Of a stretch of 64,000 bases of DNA, positions 34,310 to 44,059 are shown in pieces. Below the pieces are notes generated by a model. The model worked only from the letters and a program-made list of their open reading frames with translations. It was not told the DNA's origin and did not search any database. The stretch's first letter is position 1. Each line of letters begins with the position of its first letter. The position numbers and the translations under genes are program-made. Source of the DNA: Bacteroidales bacterium (lineage in GTDB: Bacteria > Bacteroidota > Bacteroidia > Bacteroidales > UBA3663); assembly GCA_017548545.1 (NCBI GenBank), contig JAFYZW010000057.1:124001-188000 (forward strand), in the 5' to 3' direction.

Positions 34310-37300
34310 ATGAAGTTACTAGGAAAGTTTTTCATCATAGTAAGTCTTGCATTTACCAGTGAAAGTATTTCTGCTGAACAATTAGCTTTCCCAGGTGCGC
34401 AAGGCTGGGGTCGATATGCAATGGGCGCTCGTAAGTCCGCAGCTCCGACCGTTTATCATGTAACCAACCTGAATGATTCCGGTTCTGGCAGCTTACGCGA
34501 TGCCGTAAGTCAACCCAATCGTATTGTGGTCTTCGACGTCAGCGGTGTAATCAAGATTTCCAGTCGAATTGTCTTTTCTAACAATCTCTATGTGGCAGGT
34601 CAAACCGCACCAGGAGAGGGCGTAACTATCTATGGTGATGGTGTATCTTTCTCGGGTGCTTCGAATATTATCTGCCGTTATCTGCGTGTACGTATGGGCC
34701 ATAATGGTTCAAGTGGAAAAGATTGCGCAGGTGTGGCCAATGGTTCGAACATGATATTCGATCATTGTTCATTCTCCTGGGGACTGGATGAAACTTTCTC
34801 TATCAATGGTTTTGGAGCTGCATGGAATATCACCCTGCAAAACTGTATCTTTGGACAAGGCCTGATGACTCATTCGGCTGGTGGATTGATGCAAGCCGAT
34901 TCGATTACACTTTATCGTAACCTATATATCGACAACTCCACACGTAACAATAAGGTTAAAGGAACTAACCAGTACGCCAACAATGTGGTTTATAACTGGT
35001 CAAACGGATGCTATATCATGGGAGGTGACTCCGAAGGTTCCTCCTATGTCAACATCGAGTCAAACCTTTTCATCAATGGTCCTTCGGGAGGAGGAAACTG
35101 TTTTGGAGGAGCTAATGCCGATTTCCATTGCTATGGCGTAGATAACTGGCAGGATGCCAATCGTGACGGTGTGCTAAATCCTACTGAAGTTACCAATTAT
35201 TCGGCTTCCGATCATCGCACTACTGATCCTTACGATTATCCTGTACTGGAACTTTATCCAGGAAAAGAACTGATAGATCTTAACATTCCCACAGTAGGAG
35301 CCTCTTTGCCGTATCGCGATCAAAGTGATTGCTATCTGATTGATGAGCTGATGTCGTTCGGTCTTCTTGGTGCATTGATTTCGAACGAAGAAACCCTGCC
35401 CATCGGTGCACCAGATACATGGGAGTGGTTTGTAGGCACCAAACGCACCGATACCGACAACGACGGAATGCCCGATGATTGGGAACAATACAATGGCACC
35501 GATCCGAATAAGGCGGATGCCGTTTCATTGGCATCGAACGGATACCTTAATATTGAGAATTACATTAACTCCATTACCATCGACGATCGCCAATACTTCC
35601 TTCGCAAACCTATTACATTAAGTGCATCATCTACAACGACGACCATGACATTGACATGGCGCGACTACACGTATGACGAAGAAGGTTTTGTCGTCGAAAT
35701 CTTTAAAGACGGGAGTTGGATAGAATCTGGAAGAACAATTCCAAATGCTACCACATACACACTATCAGGCCTTGAACCGGGCACGATCTATGATGTTCGC
35801 GTAAGAGCATTTGGCCTTTACGATGGCGCTGAAGAATATTCAGATTATACGACAGGAACCTACAAGACACAACCTGTAGAAGTGGGTATTGTAGATATCG
35901 ATACTTACGTGCCTGATGTAACAAATACTTTTGAGAACATCGATGGCAAGAAGCTGCTCCTGCATAGCAATGAAAATCTTGACCTCACACTCTCTTCGAA
36001 CATCTTCCCCGAAAGTGTTGTGGCAACGGGAAAAGGAACGATTACCCTTTCGGGCAATGGTGAGATAGGAGGAGATGGTACTTCCCTTAATAAAGGTGAT
36101 GAAGGCAAGTTGATAATCGATGGCAAGCACTCTTATACGGGAGCTACGGTGCTGCACAATGGTGTCCTCGAATTCAACTCCATCGGCAATGGAGGAGAGA
36201 AGTCAGCCATCGGAGCAAGTCAAGACTATGCTCAAAACTGGATTATGGATGGTGGGACCTATCGCTATACTGGTGCAAATAATGCCACAAATCGGTCGGC
36301 AAAGCTCACCAACCCAACCACACTTGAAATACAATCCTCCACGCTTACAATGAATGGTAGCATTGAAGGTTCAGGCGACCGACAAGATTTCATATTTGAT
36401 GGCGATGGACAACTCAACGTCGGCTCCACCAGTTTCTTTAAATACAATGGAACCACTACCATCAAGGGAGGAACACTCTATTTGACCACTACTGACATCT
36501 CGAAAGCAGGCATCGGCTCTTCATCGAAGCTGATACTTGCGGGAGGAACATTGAAGACAAAAGGTGAATCGTCAAACTACGAAACCTACTCCTTCCCTAT
36601 CGAAGTACAAGAAAACACTTATAGCTTCTTTGCGCCAAATCGCAATTGCTACATGAACAACACGCTGACTGGTGCTGGCACATTAGAGGTACAGGTGCCC
36701 TATCTGCGTGAATATTTCAACTTCAAGACTTCTGGATTCAACGGACGAATTGTTGCCAATGGAGTAAGTACAGATTCAGATGGGGCACTGATGCTGAAAG
36801 AAAGCAGTTACAATCTACCTACTACTATTGTCACTCTCAAGGGTAATGCCAAGCTTTGCTGTTGGGCAACTACTTCCGACAACTATTTAGGCGGACTTTC
36901 AGGCGATGATGGCACATACCTAATGTCCACCTCTAAACAAACCGATGGCACATCAAGTACATGGACGATAGGTTCGGCTAATTCCGATGAGACCTTTGAC
37001 GGCATCATCAACAATCGTTGTTGTGCAACCAATCATTATGCCAAGAGTAATAATATCAATAAGGTTGGAACTGGCACATGGCGACTTACAGGAAAGAATG
37101 TCTATGCTGGCACCACTAATGTCAAAGGTGGCACATTGGCTGTGAATGGCCAACATATAGCTGATAATAACCAATATGCTAAAACGCACGCCACTGCTCC
37201 ATCAATCTATAATGTTTATGCTGAAGCAACACTTTGCGGCATTGGATCTATTCTTAAGACTTCGACAATTAATGTAGAGAAAGACGGTACACTTCGTGCA

Positions 37301-38290
37301 GGCGACGATATTATTGCCAGAAAAACTTTTGATGTGAGTGGCGCCGAAGTGACACTCAAGTCGGGCGGCATACTATGCATCCCTGTTTCCTATGAGAATG
37401 GTGTGGCTCGAAGCAACAACTTCAAAGTGAGTACGATGAACATTAATTCGGGAGCCATCCTTCAAATAGATATGCAAGTAAGCAGCACTGGTTTGCCTAA
37501 TGACACAAAGTTTGTAGCATTCTCCGATTTGATTATTATCAATGGCAAGTTTGAAGTCATTCAACCAGCTGTTCCCGGTGAAGGACAAGAATGGGATCTC
37601 ACGGAACTCTACAGCGATGGGGTAATATATGTTCGCGAACAAGGCTATTCGCAACATCTACCCACCTATACAGAAGAAAATCTTTTTGGCGCCTCCGGCA
37701 AGGTGGCAGAAGACGGTTTTTACTATTTTACTGAAGAAAATAGCGAGACTACCCAGCATTATATAGACAATGGTGTAATCAGCTTTGATGAAGCTGGCAA
37801 AGCCTCTGTTGTTGAAAACTATAACACCGACCTCCAGACAGGTGCCATCAAGCTAAGTAAAGGTGCAGAGATAACCTTTGCAGCAGATGGCAGTATCAAT
37901 AGTTTGAGACTGGCATTTTACCGTGCATCGGGGTCCGATTGGGGATATGTCTATGGCAGTTATGATGCTGATGAATGGACGCTTCTAGCATCATTGACTA
38001 CCGGACTAACTACACGTCAGACGAATTACATCGATCTGACCACCGAGAAAATGTATAAGTCCGATTACCGATATATTCGAATCACACAACCCAATGGCAC
38101 TGCCCCTACCTATCTTTGCGGTATTGCTTTGACGTATATGCAGAAACATAATCCCGAAGAAGGTATCGGCACTATCCGCGCTTACCAAACTTCCCTTCCC
38201 TGCTTCGACTTACAAGGTAGAAAGGTTGAAGATAGCCCGAAGGACCATGTCTATATAAAGGGCGGAAGAGCTATTATAACTACGAAATAA
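34310..38290 (+). CDS. Pectate-lyase-like protein with autotransporter-type beta-strand repeats
   Basis: The 1326-aa secreted protein has a signal peptide to about residue 23. A right-handed beta-helix domain (about 24-375; FPGAQGWGRYAMGARK, AGQTAPGEGVTIYGDG, FDHCSFSWGLDE) matches family 1-type pectate lyase proteins. An EF-hand-like DANRDGVLNPTE (about 282) and a thrombospondin-3 type DTDNDGMPDDWE (about 380) probably bind calcium. A fibronectin III domain follows (about 433-505), then autotransporter-associated repeats (about 570-940; GTGTWRLTGKNVYAGTTNVKGGTL). The C-terminal tail is FDLQGRKVEDSP...IKGGRAIITTK. Lyase activity on pectin is inferred from the fold only. Confidence 0.85.
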   Translation: MKLLGKFFIIVSLAFTSESISAEQLAFPGAQGWGRYAMGARKSAAPTVYHVTNLNDSGSGSLRDAVSQPNRIVVFDVSGVIKISSRIVFSNNLYVAGQTAPGEGVTIYGDGVSFSGASNIICRYLRVRMGHNGSSGKDCAGVANGSNMIFDHCSFSWGLDETFSINGFGAAWNITLQNCIFGQGLMTHSAGGLMQADSITLYRNLYIDNSTRNNKVKGTNQYANNVVYNWSNGCYIMGGDSEGSSYVNIESNLFINGPSGGGNCFGGANADFHCYGVDNWQDANRDGVLNPTEVTNYSASDHRTTDPYDYPVLELYPGKELIDLNIPTVGASLPYRDQSDCYLIDELMSFGLLGALISNEETLPIGAPDTWEWFVGTKRTDTDNDGMPDDWEQYNGTDPNKADAVSLASNGYLNIENYINSITIDDRQYFLRKPITLSASSTTTTMTLTWRDYTYDEEGFVVEIFKDGSWIESGRTIPNATTYTLSGLEPGTIYDVRVRAFGLYDGAEEYSDYTTGTYKTQPVEVGIVDIDTYVPDVTNTFENIDGKKLLLHSNENLDLTLSSNIFPESVVATGKGTITLSGNGEIGGDGTSLNKGDEGKLIIDGKHSYTGATVLHNGVLEFNSIGNGGEKSAIGASQDYAQNWIMDGGTYRYTGANNATNRSAKLTNPTTLEIQSSTLTMNGSIEGSGDRQDFIFDGDGQLNVGSTSFFKYNGTTTIKGGTLYLTTTDISKAGIGSSSKLILAGGTLKTKGESSNYETYSFPIEVQENTYSFFAPNRNCYMNNTLTGAGTLEVQVPYLREYFNFKTSGFNGRIVANGVSTDSDGALMLKESSYNLPTTIVTLKGNAKLCCWATTSDNYLGGLSGDDGTYLMSTSKQTDGTSSTWTIGSANSDETFDGIINNRCCATNHYAKSNNINKVGTGTWRLTGKNVYAGTTNVKGGTLAVNGQHIADNNQYAKTHATAPSIYNVYAEATLCGIGSILKTSTINVEKDGTLRAGDDIIARKTFDVSGAEVTLKSGGILCIPVSYENGVARSNNFKVSTMNINSGAILQIDMQVSSTGLPNDTKFVAFSDLIIINGKFEVIQPAVPGEGQEWDLTELYSDGVIYVREQGYSQHLPTYTEENLFGASGKVAEDGFYYFTEENSETTQHYIDNGVISFDEAGKASVVENYNTDLQTGAIKLSKGAEITFAADGSINSLRLAFYRASGSDWGYVYGSYDADEWTLLASLTTGLTTRQTNYIDLTTEKMYKSDYRYIRITQPNGTAPTYLCGIALTYMQKHNPEEGIGTIRAYQTSLPCFDLQGRKVEDSPKDHVYIKGGRAIITTK

Positions 38291-38323
38291 ACTCCCAGCA
38301 AACAAAACTAAATACTATACAAG

Positions 38324-40690
38324 ATGAACAAAACATTGTTTCTACGGAAAGGAGCCATCTCAACGATGGTGGCGCTGCCTTTGTTCATGCTGACCTCGTG
38401 TCAACAAGACCTGGCAGATAGCGACCATTATAAAGCACCTGACTTCCTTGTGGGCAATGCAATCGAAGTGCTGCAAAACGACGGCAACTACTCGACCTTC
38501 TTGCGAGGGATCGAGCTTATTGGTTATAACGATGTCGTCAGCACACAGCTGCTCACTGTCCTTGCTCCCACCGACGAGGCCTTTCAACGATTCTTATCGT
38601 CAAAGGGTTATACTACCATCGACGAGCTCTATGCTGCCGATCCCGTTTTCGCCAAGGAACTGATCACCTATCACCTTATCTATTTCGCCATGGATTGGGA
38701 CAAGATGGTCAACTTCCGTCCCACCGAAGGCGATGGTGCTACTGAAGCCGACAAGGCAGTTAATGCTGGCATGTATAACCGTTTCCGAACCCGTTGTCAG
38801 CGAGAGATGACAACCGAGTACAACTCGGCATCTTCGGTGCGTGATGATGTGCAAGTGGTACATTACGACCGTTATCTCACGGTCTTCAGCGAGAAATTAT
38901 TCCAAACCCTAGGTCTGGATGCAGCCTCCAACTACAATTATTTCTTCCCGAACAGCAAATGGAACCCCAATCATCTGAGCAACGGTTTCAATGTGATGAA
39001 TGCCGCTGTGCTTGACACGGAAGCTGTGGTGACCGACAATGGATATCTCTACCACATTGATCAGGTAATTGAACCCATCAGCACTATCTATGATGAGTTG
39101 TCGAGCCGTAGCGAATACACGATGTTCAGCAAGTTCTTCAATCAATACAAATACTATCAGCAGGATGTCACCGAGTCTGAGAAGCGTGGTTTCCCCGTAT
39201 ATAGCATGCATTTCAATTCCCTACCAGATATTGCTAACGAATGGGCTTCATCGTCGTATTACAACTATACTGAAAACAGCTATATTTCCTACAACGTCAT
39301 TGCGCCTACCGATGCAGCCATGACAAAGATGTTCAGCGAATATTGGGAACCCGGTTGCGGCTATGCTTCGGTTGAATCTCTCAATCCTCTCATTCAGCTG
39401 ATACTGCTGAACGAATGTTTCATGGAATGTGATGTCAACAATGATGGAAGCAGCTTTATTAATTATATGTGCTATCCTGCCTTCATCGACAACGGACGAG
39501 CAGTTTCTGATTTAGGCACCTCCATTGTCTTGCCTTCCACCGAATTTGATAACCGACTGGTTTGCAATAACGGTGTCATCTTCGGTGCCACCCAGATGTC
39601 TGTACCTGGTGTTATGGGAAGCGCTGTGGGACCCGCCTTCAAGGATGTGCGTTATCTCAATTACCTCTATACGCTATATGGCTCCGGCCTTCTTGGAAAC
39701 TATTCCAGCAATGCTACCAGCCATGTGACGCTTATTCCTGATACCTCGCAATATCGTGCTGAACGCATGCGTCTCTTCCGCGAGACAGTCGATGGTGTGT
39801 CGGAATATACTTTGCAGCAATGGAATGACGAAGCGGGCGATTATTCCAATATGGGCGGTGGTTTGATGCGCAACATCGTTAATATGAATACCGCCGATGA
39901 AGTGAGCGAGTTGCCGACTACAGGAACAGCAGTCATCGAAACCAATGTATCGTATAACTACTGGTTCATCCGTGATGGAAAGATAACAACCAATGCTCTC
40001 TTCAATCAGCAACTCAACCCAACGTTCACCGATGAAATCTGGTATCCATTTCAGGAAATCAAACGTGGAGGCGGTAGCATGTGGAGCAATGGCCGTTCCT
40101 ACGCTTATAGCTATCCAGGCATATATCAGCCGGTTACTGCCGAAAGTCTCGAAACAGAGTTGTCGCAAAACAATGACCGCAATTATCCCTACTATTGCTT
40201 CGCACAACTATTGCGTCTCTCGGGACTTGCTTCAGAAGGTGCCTTTGTAACAACGGGTGCAAATACCGTACGCATCGAACAGGATATGAACGACAATCGT
40301 TTTATCGCTTTCGTCCCAACCAACGATGCCATTCGCGAAAATCTCAAGACGCTCCCGGGTTGTGCCAATCTCAACATCGATGAAAACACATACGCCATCT
40401 CTGGTCGTGCAACACAAGCGGCTTTGGCGGCATATCTGCTAAGTTATTTCATTGTACGCGACCGCAACTCGTTCTCTTCCTATCCATACGTAGGTTCAAG
40501 TTGCAAAGGACTGTTCGAAACTGGTGGCACTTACAACCTGCAAGTCATCGACGATGGTTCATCGCTATCCATCAGAGCTACAGGTGAAGCTGCCGAAGGA
40601 ACAACGATTCCAGTTGTAAGCAATTACTATTACCTGCCATTCGCATTCAGCGACGGAGCATTCCAGCTCGTTGATGGAGTGCTGAAGTAA
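38324..40690 (+). CDS. Fasciclin-domain lipoprotein, three FAS1 H1 boxes
   Basis: The 788-aa protein has a lipoprotein signal (PLFMLTSC, about Cys26). Three FAS1 H1 boxes are visible: TVLAPTDEAF (about 82), NVIAPTDAAM (about 325), and AFVPTNDAI (about 665). These indicate at least three fasciclin domains, some diverged. FAS1 domains mediate adhesion or carbohydrate/protein contact. Position between the pectate-lyase-like gene and SusC suggests a surface-exposed accessory of the uptake complex, in the place usually held by SusE/SusF-type lipoproteins (inference). Confidence 0.85.
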   Translation: MNKTLFLRKGAISTMVALPLFMLTSCQQDLADSDHYKAPDFLVGNAIEVLQNDGNYSTFLRGIELIGYNDVVSTQLLTVLAPTDEAFQRFLSSKGYTTIDELYAADPVFAKELITYHLIYFAMDWDKMVNFRPTEGDGATEADKAVNAGMYNRFRTRCQREMTTEYNSASSVRDDVQVVHYDRYLTVFSEKLFQTLGLDAASNYNYFFPNSKWNPNHLSNGFNVMNAAVLDTEAVVTDNGYLYHIDQVIEPISTIYDELSSRSEYTMFSKFFNQYKYYQQDVTESEKRGFPVYSMHFNSLPDIANEWASSSYYNYTENSYISYNVIAPTDAAMTKMFSEYWEPGCGYASVESLNPLIQLILLNECFMECDVNNDGSSFINYMCYPAFIDNGRAVSDLGTSIVLPSTEFDNRLVCNNGVIFGATQMSVPGVMGSAVGPAFKDVRYLNYLYTLYGSGLLGNYSSNATSHVTLIPDTSQYRAERMRLFRETVDGVSEYTLQQWNDEAGDYSNMGGGLMRNIVNMNTADEVSELPTTGTAVIETNVSYNYWFIRDGKITTNALFNQQLNPTFTDEIWYPFQEIKRGGGSMWSNGRSYAYSYPGIYQPVTAESLETELSQNNDRNYPYYCFAQLLRLSGLASEGAFVTTGANTVRIEQDMNDNRFIAFVPTNDAIRENLKTLPGCANLNIDENTYAISGRATQAALAAYLLSYFIVRDRNSFSSYPYVGSSCKGLFETGGTYNLQVIDDGSSLSIRATGEAAEGTTIPVVSNYYYLPFAFSDGAFQLVDGVLK

Positions 40691-40770
40691 GATACAATTA
40701 ACAATTAATTATTAACATGGAACAATGAAAGGTTAGCGATTGATCGTTAATTGTAAAAGCAAAGAAAGTT

Positions 40771-43700
40771 ATGAATAAACTTAAAACACTTCTGATTACA
40801 CTCCTCTCGCTGATGACCTCGATGGTCATAGCGCAGCAGGTAAGGACGCTGACAGGTGTGGTAATCGACGACTTCAAGGAGCCCATCCCAGGAGCAAACA
40901 TTGTGGTGTCGAATCAGCAGAACCGTGCCCTAAAGGGAACTGTATCCGATATGGATGGCAACTTCATCCTGACGATGCCGCCAGGCGACAAGCTCAATAT
41001 ACAGATTTCCTATATCGGCATGAAGACACAGCGTATCGAATACAAGGGACAAACGACGCTGAAGATTACAATGCACGAAGACAGCCGAATGTTAGCTGGT
41101 GCCGAAGTCACGGCTCAGCGTGTTGAACGTTCTGAATTGGGTGTCTCCTTCCGCGAACAGACATCGGCCACCCAGAAGATCAGCATGGTAGAAATTACAG
41201 AGGTTGCTCCTGTAGCATCCATCGAAGAGGCGCTTCAGGGACAGGCAGCCGGTCTTGATATCGTGCTTGGTGGCGACCCTGGTGCTAAATCCTCCATCCG
41301 TATCCGTGGTACTAGTACGCTTTCGTCCAATGCTGAACCACTCGTTGTCATAGACGGTATTCCAACAGCTACATCTTTCGGCGACGACTTCGACTTTTCG
41401 AATGCCAACGAGGATGACTTCGGTGCACTTTTGAACATCTCGCCTTCTGATATCGAAAGCATCGAGGTGCTTAAGGATGCCGCTTCGACAGCCATCTATG
41501 GCACATCAGGCGCTAACGGTGTGCTACTCATCACCACCAAGCAAGGAAAGACAGGAAAGACGAATTTCAGCTTCACGTCGAAGTTCTCGATCAAGGAGGA
41601 ACCAGATCCAATTCCGTTACTTAATGCCTCGCAATATATTGCCATGATTCAGGATGCCGTGTGGAACGCTGCCAACGCCAACGGCCTTGGTAACTCTTCT
41701 GCTTTGCTTGACCTGCTCTATAACCGCGACGAACTACTACAGCGACAGTCTCTCTCGGAATTCAAGTACTACCGTGAATATGCTGTCGATACCGATTGGC
41801 TCGAAACCGTGAAGCAAAATGCCTGGCAATGGGATAACTCCTTCTCGGTTAGTGGTGGTGGTGACAAAGCGACCTACATCTTCTCGCTTGGTTACCTTGA
41901 CGATGTGGGCACAACGATAGGCACTGAACAGAAACGACTGACGGCAAAGACACGCGTCACCTATAAGTTCTCCGACAAGTTCCGCGTCTATACTGACTTC
42001 AACTTTGTAAACACCGACAAGTATGCCAACTATACCGACAACGATGGAAACTTCTCGGGTGTACGTGCCATGGCACAGGCCAAGATGCCAAACGAAAGCC
42101 CATACCTGATGAACGATACAGGACCGACTGCCAGCTACTTCCAGCCTTGGGACGGCAGTTTCCAAGGCACCTTCACCAACGGAGGCAACTACAACCCGTT
42201 GGCCATGGCCAAGGAAAGCTATTACAATACCAACGTGCGTCAGGAGAAGATGACCATCGACTGGGAGTGGCGTCCCTACAATTGGCTGCGTTACGAAGGA
42301 TGGGTGAGCATGGACATGAAGGCACAAGTCGTCAAGTCGTTCCTCCCACAAGTGGCCACCGGAGTGCTTTGGACAAACACCTATGCCAATCGTTCGGCTG
42401 AGAAAGTGACCGATAACTTCCTGCTGCAAACACAAAACAAGCTGCAGTTGATCAAGACTTTTGCCGAAAAGCACAGCATTGTTGCTACGGCACTTGTAAA
42501 AACATCGCATTCAAGTTCCAGCTCATCCGTAAACGAGACCTACGCCAATGTGTCGTCAAATCTCTCCGATCCCGTTGTAGGTTCGATCGTAGCGGCGGCT
42601 TCGAGCGGTGAGAGTCAGTCCCGAAAGGTGCAATTCACCGAATCGCTAGCCTATACCTACGACGGTCGTTATTCGGCCAATGCTAACTTCAACACCGAAG
42701 GGAACTCTGCTATGGGTAAAAACCAGCGTTTTGCCACCTTCCCCTCGATGGGTGTAGCGTGGAACATCTCCGAAGAACATTGGTTCGACAACTACAAGAA
42801 CATCTTTACCCAAGGCAAGATACGTTATTCTCTCGGTTGGTCGGGAACAGCGCCTTCGAGTGGTTACGTTTATATGGGTGCTTACTCAAGTCTTGGCAAT
42901 TACATGGACATCAAAGCCATTTATCCAAATCGAATGCAGCTTGACAAGTTGAAATGGGAGTCGAAGCGTGAATGGGACGTGGGTATCGACCTGCGTTTCT
43001 ACGACCGTTATTCAATGACCTTCGACTACTATGATAATTATGTTTCCGACTGTTTGACCAAGAAGTACAGCATTCCTTCGACCACTGGTTATGCACAACT
43101 TGCCTACTCCAATTCGGGTGAGGTTTCGAACAAAGGTTGGGAGTTGCGCTTCGACCTCGACATTGTGAAGACACAGGATTGGAAATTCACAATCAACTTC
43201 AATTGCGCGCGTAATATAAATAAGGTGGAAGTCGTTCCTGACAACTATAACGAAAACGTGAAGGTGGGCAACGGTTCGAACAACTACAACACATTCACTG
43301 TAGCTGGCGACCCCATTGGTTCCTTCTACGGCTTCCGTTACCTCGGTGTTTATCAGAATGTCGAAGATACCTATGCACGCGATGCAGCCGGCAATATCAT
43401 GACCGACTTCAACGGCGACCGAGTAACGATGATCAATTATCGCGAACGCGTGTATCCAGGCGATGCCAAGTATGAGGACATCAACCACGACGGCGTAATC
43501 GATGCCAACGACATAGTCTATCTCGGCAACTCCTATCCGACCATTACAGGTGGCGGCGGTTTCTCGCTCAAGTATGGAAATACAAAGAACAACTTCGGTT
43601 TGTTCTCGCTCAACTTGTTGCTTCACGGACGATATGGCCAGAAGGTCATCAACGCAGCACGCATGAATCTCGAAAACATGCACGGCACCACCAACCAATC

Positions 43701-44052
43701 GACCGCCGTCCTCAATCGCTGGCGCAAGGAGGGTGACGACACCGACATTCCTCGAGCGCTCTATGGTATGGGATACAACTACCTGCCTTCAGACCGATTT
43801 GTAGAAGATGCTTCCTACATGCGAGTCAAGAGTATCTCCCTCTCCTGGGCATTGCCCAAGAAATGGCTTGCGCACATCGGTTTCAACACAGCATCTGTCT
43901 ATGTAACTGGGTATGACCTCTTCACCTTCACAAGCTACTCGGGACAAAATCCAGAGGTGAGCCTTCCAAGCAAGGCCTCTGACCTTGTGAAGGATAGCTC
44001 AACGACTCCTGTTTCTAAGCGTTTCGCTTGTGGTATAAACTTGAATTTCTGA
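40771..44052 (+). CDS. SusC-like TonB-linked outer-membrane transporter (pair 1)
   Basis: The 1093-aa protein has a signal peptide to about 22, a carboxypeptidase-regulatory-like domain (RTLTGVVIDDFKEPIPGANIVV, about 26-105), a plug with SIRIRGTSTLSSNAEPLVVIDG (about 170-191) and SIEVLKDAASTAIYGTSGANGVLLITTKQG, the SusC hallmark. A 22-strand-type barrel ends FACGINLNF. A DGVIDANDI-type calcium loop is near 910. It forms a transporter with the SusD-like protein encoded 7 bp downstream. The substrate is unknown, probably an oligosaccharide. Confidence 0.95.
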   Translation: MNKLKTLLITLLSLMTSMVIAQQVRTLTGVVIDDFKEPIPGANIVVSNQQNRALKGTVSDMDGNFILTMPPGDKLNIQISYIGMKTQRIEYKGQTTLKITMHEDSRMLAGAEVTAQRVERSELGVSFREQTSATQKISMVEITEVAPVASIEEALQGQAAGLDIVLGGDPGAKSSIRIRGTSTLSSNAEPLVVIDGIPTATSFGDDFDFSNANEDDFGALLNISPSDIESIEVLKDAASTAIYGTSGANGVLLITTKQGKTGKTNFSFTSKFSIKEEPDPIPLLNASQYIAMIQDAVWNAANANGLGNSSALLDLLYNRDELLQRQSLSEFKYYREYAVDTDWLETVKQNAWQWDNSFSVSGGGDKATYIFSLGYLDDVGTTIGTEQKRLTAKTRVTYKFSDKFRVYTDFNFVNTDKYANYTDNDGNFSGVRAMAQAKMPNESPYLMNDTGPTASYFQPWDGSFQGTFTNGGNYNPLAMAKESYYNTNVRQEKMTIDWEWRPYNWLRYEGWVSMDMKAQVVKSFLPQVATGVLWTNTYANRSAEKVTDNFLLQTQNKLQLIKTFAEKHSIVATALVKTSHSSSSSSVNETYANVSSNLSDPVVGSIVAAASSGESQSRKVQFTESLAYTYDGRYSANANFNTEGNSAMGKNQRFATFPSMGVAWNISEEHWFDNYKNIFTQGKIRYSLGWSGTAPSSGYVYMGAYSSLGNYMDIKAIYPNRMQLDKLKWESKREWDVGIDLRFYDRYSMTFDYYDNYVSDCLTKKYSIPSTTGYAQLAYSNSGEVSNKGWELRFDLDIVKTQDWKFTINFNCARNINKVEVVPDNYNENVKVGNGSNNYNTFTVAGDPIGSFYGFRYLGVYQNVEDTYARDAAGNIMTDFNGDRVTMINYRERVYPGDAKYEDINHDGVIDANDIVYLGNSYPTITGGGGFSLKYGNTKNNFGLFSLNLLLHGRYGQKVINAARMNLENMHGTTNQSTAVLNRWRKEGDDTDIPRALYGMGYNYLPSDRFVEDASYMRVKSISLSWALPKKWLAHIGFNTASVYVTGYDLFTFTSYSGQNPEVSLPSKASDLVKDSSTTPVSKRFACGINLNF

Positions 44053-44059
44053 AAAAGCT

